Below, piece by piece: positions 60,841 to 64,000 of a DNA stretch of 64,000 nucleotides (the first letter of the stretch is position 1; every line of letters starts with the position of its first letter). The stretch comes from Chrysopilus asiliformis (taxonomy: Eukaryota > Arthropoda > Insecta > Diptera > Rhagionidae), in NCBI GenBank assembly GCA_964034945.1, contig OZ035960.1:46355002-46419001 (forward strand), written 5' to 3'. The position numbers and the translations under genes are program-made. The notes beneath the pieces are model-generated. The model did not search any database. It was not told where the DNA came from and was given only the letters and a program-made list of their open reading frames with translations.

Positions 60841-60957
60841 TGATAAACATGGTAATGTCTGAGATACGATGGGATCGTAATCACCAGGAGGATAACAATA
60901 ATTCATTAAAAAGCGATTTATTGAGATCATCACCGATTCGACAATCCCATTCGAGAT
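60841..60957 (+). CDS. Candidate third coding exon of the same host gene
   Basis: The proposed exon follows an AG at 60839-60840 and ends at a consensus donor (GTATGT at 60958). It is 117 nt with phase 1 at both ends, so it accepts the phase-1 donor at 50105 and keeps the frame open. It encodes 39 polar residues including MSEIRWDRNHQEDNNN and LLRSSPIRQSHSR. The acceptor pyrimidine tract is weak. An alternative is a first exon of another transcript starting at the ATG at 60849 or 60855; the open frame also extends upstream to 60801. Support is phase agreement, a good donor and non-random composition. No domain is recognised. Confidence 0.4.
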
Positions 60958-61569
60958 GTATGTATTTTTTTTTTAAATATCTTTGCTAATCATGTAGAAG
61001 AAAAGTTTGTTAGGCTTAGAATGTAATTTTAAAAAAACATTAGATTTTTATTGTTGCGACTGTGAGTAGTGGTCACAATTAGTTACGTTTTCTAAAACAA
61101 AAAAAAAGGATTTATTCTATCAAATTTAAATTCAAAGAAAGTATAGTTTTTTACCTACAATTAATCTTAATAAGATTATATCTTTAGTTTCATTAAAAAA
61201 TACTGTTTTTACTTGATTGTAATATTTAACATATTTCATTTTGAAACTTTTTTTTTGTCATTTTCGGCTTAATTTGTTCACAAAAAGTAATATTTCGACT
61301 TTATGTTTGAAAATTAATTAGATTTTTATTACATATTTCATTTATTTCTCAACGCATAGAAATATTTGAATAAAATTGCTTATTATTTAAGTTTTAGTTC
61401 AAAGTTCATTGAACTGCTGAATTTTTTCATAAGTAGGTACTTGATTTGTGTAGATATCAGTAAAAAAAACTATTAATAATAAATAAGTTATAAACTAAAA
61501 TGATTATTAAATAACTCAGGAAGAAAATGAACTAAAGTGGCTTTAAATCATTTGATGAGAATTAATACC
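60958..61569. other. Sequence downstream of the third candidate exon
   Basis: AT-rich with no coding frame. It would be intron if the exon at 60841 is real. Confidence 0.45.
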
Positions 61570-62013
61570 TACAGAGAAAAAAAAAGTAAATCTAACTACA
61601 GTAGAATCCCGATAATTCGTACCCCGCTAATTCGTATATCCCGCTAATTCGTATGAATTTGCTGGTCCCTTGAAAAAATCCCAATAATTCGTAGTCCCGC
61701 TAATTCGAATATCCCGATACTTCGTATTTTTACGTCGGTCCCTTGAAATACGAATTATCGGGATTCTACTATATTTTATAATGGGTAATCATGACTATTA
61801 CTTAAATAGTTAATTGTAACTACAAAACAGTTAACGTCAATTGAAGAAATATTCAATTTCACTACAAAATAGTAAATTTCACTACTAAGAATTTAAATTT
61901 CTTATAAAAATTGTCGATTTTGACTATTTTTGTAATTGAAATTAACTATCTTAAAAATAGTGACGATTCCCCATTATAAAATAGTTAAATTTGCTATATT
62001 TTTTCTGCGTGTA
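61570..62013. mobile_element. AGAGAAAA-type inverted-repeat element, copy 2 (interrupted)
   Basis: The outer sequence runs from ACAGAGAAAAAAAAAGTAAA to ATTTTTTCTGCGTGT and its subterminal AAATCTAACTATTTTATAATGG occurs inverted near the right end (CCATTATAAAATAGTTAAAT). It matches the copy at 23242. A Tigger-like MITE at 61599 interrupts the left arm. Confidence 0.6.
61599..61771. mobile_element. Tigger/pogo-like MITE nested in another MITE
   Basis: Terminal repeats CAGTAGAATCCCGATAATTC / GAATTATCGGGATTCTACTA are flanked by TA. The interior repeats CCCGCTAATTCGTAT several times. The 173-bp copy sits inside the element at 61570-62013; removing it plus one TA restores the host sequence CTAACTATTTTATAATGGG. 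Confidence 0.78.
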
Positions 62014-62154
62014 GAATATGAAAGTTAATAAATGATAAATTCTTGAAAATGAAGTTTTCCTGCTGGATATAAAAGTACTCGCAACTCAAAGTGCTCTAAT
62101 TTTGACACATTCCAAAGATTGTCACTGAATTAAATTTTAGTACTTAGATTACCA

Positions 62155-63385
62155 TGAAAAACATAAGGAAAGCTACAATTGCCAGGGGCCAATCGCAAAA
62201 TACTCTATTTGAAGACAGACAACTTTTTTATGCATTTCTGTGAGTGTGGGTCTGATTTGATTTCGATGTGTTGAGCTGCCATCGAAAATTTTATTTATTT
62301 CATAGACATCTTGTCTTTATAAATATTTCGATACCACTCACCGTTTTCGAGAAAATAGAAAAAAAGCATTCAATTTGTTTGGGGGAGGGGGGAAGGAGTG
62401 ATCCGATTGGATTTTGATGTATGGACAACTTAATCCATTTTTATAAGCTCGACCGATGATCAATTTATGAAGTATATAATTGGTTCCTTGGGTTACGCGG
62501 TCATCAAATTAAACTAGTTAATCCTTTTTAGAACATTTTTATTAAATGCCTCAACGTTTCGCCTACTGTCGTCATGGACAACTTATGTAAAATCATATTC
62601 TAAACACATTTTGTCTTTATAAATTTTTCGTTACGATGCGCCGTTTTTGAGAAAATAGGAAAACTGTTCCTTTTGTATAGGGGAAAGCGGAAGAGTGATC
62701 CAACTGGATTTTGATGTATTGATAAGTTATGTGAAATTATATGTGAAATCATTTACCTTCACAAATTTTTTCACGCGACACGTCGTTTTCGAGAAAAGTT
62801 TCGTTTGTCTCAGGGACGGAGGGAAAAATGGTTCCATTTGACTCATTCAAGGATTTTGGCCTATTTACCAGATACGTCACGATTCAATAACTAGCCATTT
62901 ACGAGAAACGCAATTATAAAAAATTTTAAGTCTCTAGCTTAACATTTTCGAAAGTTATGGTCCATACACCAAAATCCAAACGGACCACTCCTTCATGGAC
63001 GGGGTTTGGAAAAAAATTTTTGATTTCAGCATGTCCGTCCGTGTGTTTGTAAACACCATAATTTTCGAAAGAATTGAGCTAGAGACTTGAAATTTTGTTC
63101 AGTTGCGTTTCTCGTAAATGGTTAAGCTAAGTTATTGAACGGGCAAAATCGGACCGTTCCTTTCTCCCTCCCCCATACAAACGAAACAGTTTTTTGCAAT
63201 TTTATCGAAAACGGTGAATCATGTTGAAAAATTTATAAAGGTAAAATGTGATTAGAATAGGATTTTACATAACTTATCCATACACCAAAATCCTAACGAA
63301 CCACTCCTTCTCTTCTCTCCCACGCAAATGGATTTTTTAAATAAAAAGTTTTTGCGTCATACTTCGTTTGTACGCCAATCTATAT
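62155..63385. repeat. Repeat family 1, copy D: two copies head to head
   Basis: 62155-62966 reads the family in minus orientation (from AAAGCTACAATTGCCAGGGG to AACATTTTCGAAAGTTATGG). 62967-63385 reads it in plus orientation (GTCCGTCCGTG, AGAATTGAGCTAGAGACTTG, GGACCGTTCC). The facing ends pair over the GAGACTTGAAATTTT...TCTCGTAAATGG region, giving an imperfect large palindrome. Helitron-like copy 3 follows at 63392. Confidence 0.65.
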
Positions 63386-63391
63386 GAGTAA

Positions 63392-63707
63392 CTAGCTTGC
63401 ATACCCGTCGTTGCCGGGTTAAGTTTTTTCAAATTTTTTTTTTATGATCTGTGTTGGAGCTAAACTTTAGGCCAATCGGCTCGGTAGTTTCCCCGCGAAA
63501 GGGTAACATAGAGGAAGAGCTAAGTTTCGAGATCACTTTACCCCCTCCCCTTACTCCCCCCACCCCTCGCGCTACTTTTATGTATGCCTATTGTGGAACC
63601 AGAACTACCACAGACACTCATGCCAAATTTCAAGTCAATCGGTTCAGCCGTTTTTGCGTGAAAGAGGAACAGACAGACAGACACCAACTCATTTTTTATT
63701 AGTATGA
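63392..63707 (-). mobile_element. Helitron-like non-autonomous element, copy 3
   Basis: On the minus strand it starts TCATACTAATAAAAAATG after an A and ends CTAG before a T, with the hairpin AACCCGGCAACGACGGGT intact. It is 316 bp and collinear with copy 1. It lies directly beyond the family-1 repeat that ends near 63385. Confidence 0.78.
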
Positions 63708-63714
63708 TGATCAA

Positions 63715-63790
63715 CACCGGGTTCAGTTCGATTTTTCTCTGTTTGTCTGTCTGTTTGTGTCCTCATTACGGGAAAACGGCTAGATAGAAT
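63715..63790 (+). repeat. Fragment of another microsatellite-bearing repeat
   Basis: CTGTTTGTCTGTCTGTTTGTG followed by CATTACGGGAAAACGGCTAGA has the same microsatellite-then-target order as the other families. It begins right after Helitron-like copy 3. Confidence 0.4.
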
Positions 63791-64000
63791 TTCACTAAAA
63801 TTGATATTTAAATTACTGTCATGTCTGATTGTAAAATACGCTATATGTGTTTTATTTGCACAATCTCTTTCCCCTCTCCCAAATAAATGAATCCGTTTTT
63901 TTGAAATTTTCTTAAAAACAGCACTTTTTATTGAAAAAATTATTAAGACTAATGGTGTTTAAAATGTAGTTTTACATAACTCTTTGTTACATGAGAATTC

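Noticed and set aside
1..64000. A defence island, CRISPR array, operon or biosynthetic cluster
   Set aside because: The repeats are dispersed or simple tandem arrays without spacers, and the only coding sequence is spliced host exons and transposase remains.

Overview
This window is AT-rich eukaryotic DNA and almost entirely non-coding. It most likely comes from an insect. The evidence for that is a near-intact Tc1-like element, a decayed mariner with the motifs of the insect mariner group, a P-like element, several classes of short inverted-repeat elements (MITEs), and microsatellite-bearing repeats of the GTCCGTCTGTCC type that are common in dipteran genomes. The species cannot be named. 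There is no bacterial-style gene organisation, and I saw no rRNA, tRNA or CRISPR array.

One host gene can be supported on the + strand. A first coding exon (ATG at 9875, donor at 10227; possible 5' acceptor at 9690) encodes a His/Gln-rich N-terminus. A second exon (49881-50105) encodes a charged segment, and a third (60841-60957) is a weaker candidate. The boundaries I could place are all phase 1, so exons 2 and 3 are symmetric (225 and 117 nt) and join in frame. The introns would be about 39.7 kb and 10.7 kb. I do not recognise the protein. Most of the window would then be intron of this gene, and it has accumulated transposons.

Layout: 0-9.6 kb upstream of the gene holds MITEs (Tigger-like, hAT-like), a perfect 46-bp-arm hairpin within a larger inverted-repeat element, and copies of two long repeat families, one of them split by a hAT MITE. 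The first intron (10.2-49.9 kb) contains two related TTAA-flanked MITEs and a third nested in a mariner; a Tigger-like element with transposase remains; an internally deleted IS630/Tc1/mariner-type transposase; a near-intact Tc1 element (20595-22150); PIF/Harbinger-like MITEs including one nested in another; a Helitron-like copy; a head-to-tail dimer of repeat family 2; and a P-like element (33982-35066) with perfect 28-bp terminal repeats, an 8-bp target duplication and an intron-containing THAP zinc-finger reading frame broken by two stop codons. The second intron and the 3' flank hold two more Helitron-like copies, an 8-bp (CTGTTTGT-type) microsatellite, repeat families 1 and 2, and a Tigger MITE inserted precisely at a TA inside another MITE.

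No cooperating gene system (operon, defence locus or biosynthetic cluster) is visible. The interest lies in transposon archaeology: precise nested insertions, the THAP-bearing P-like element, long perfect hairpins that could make small RNAs, and a sequence arrangement shared by otherwise unrelated repeat families.
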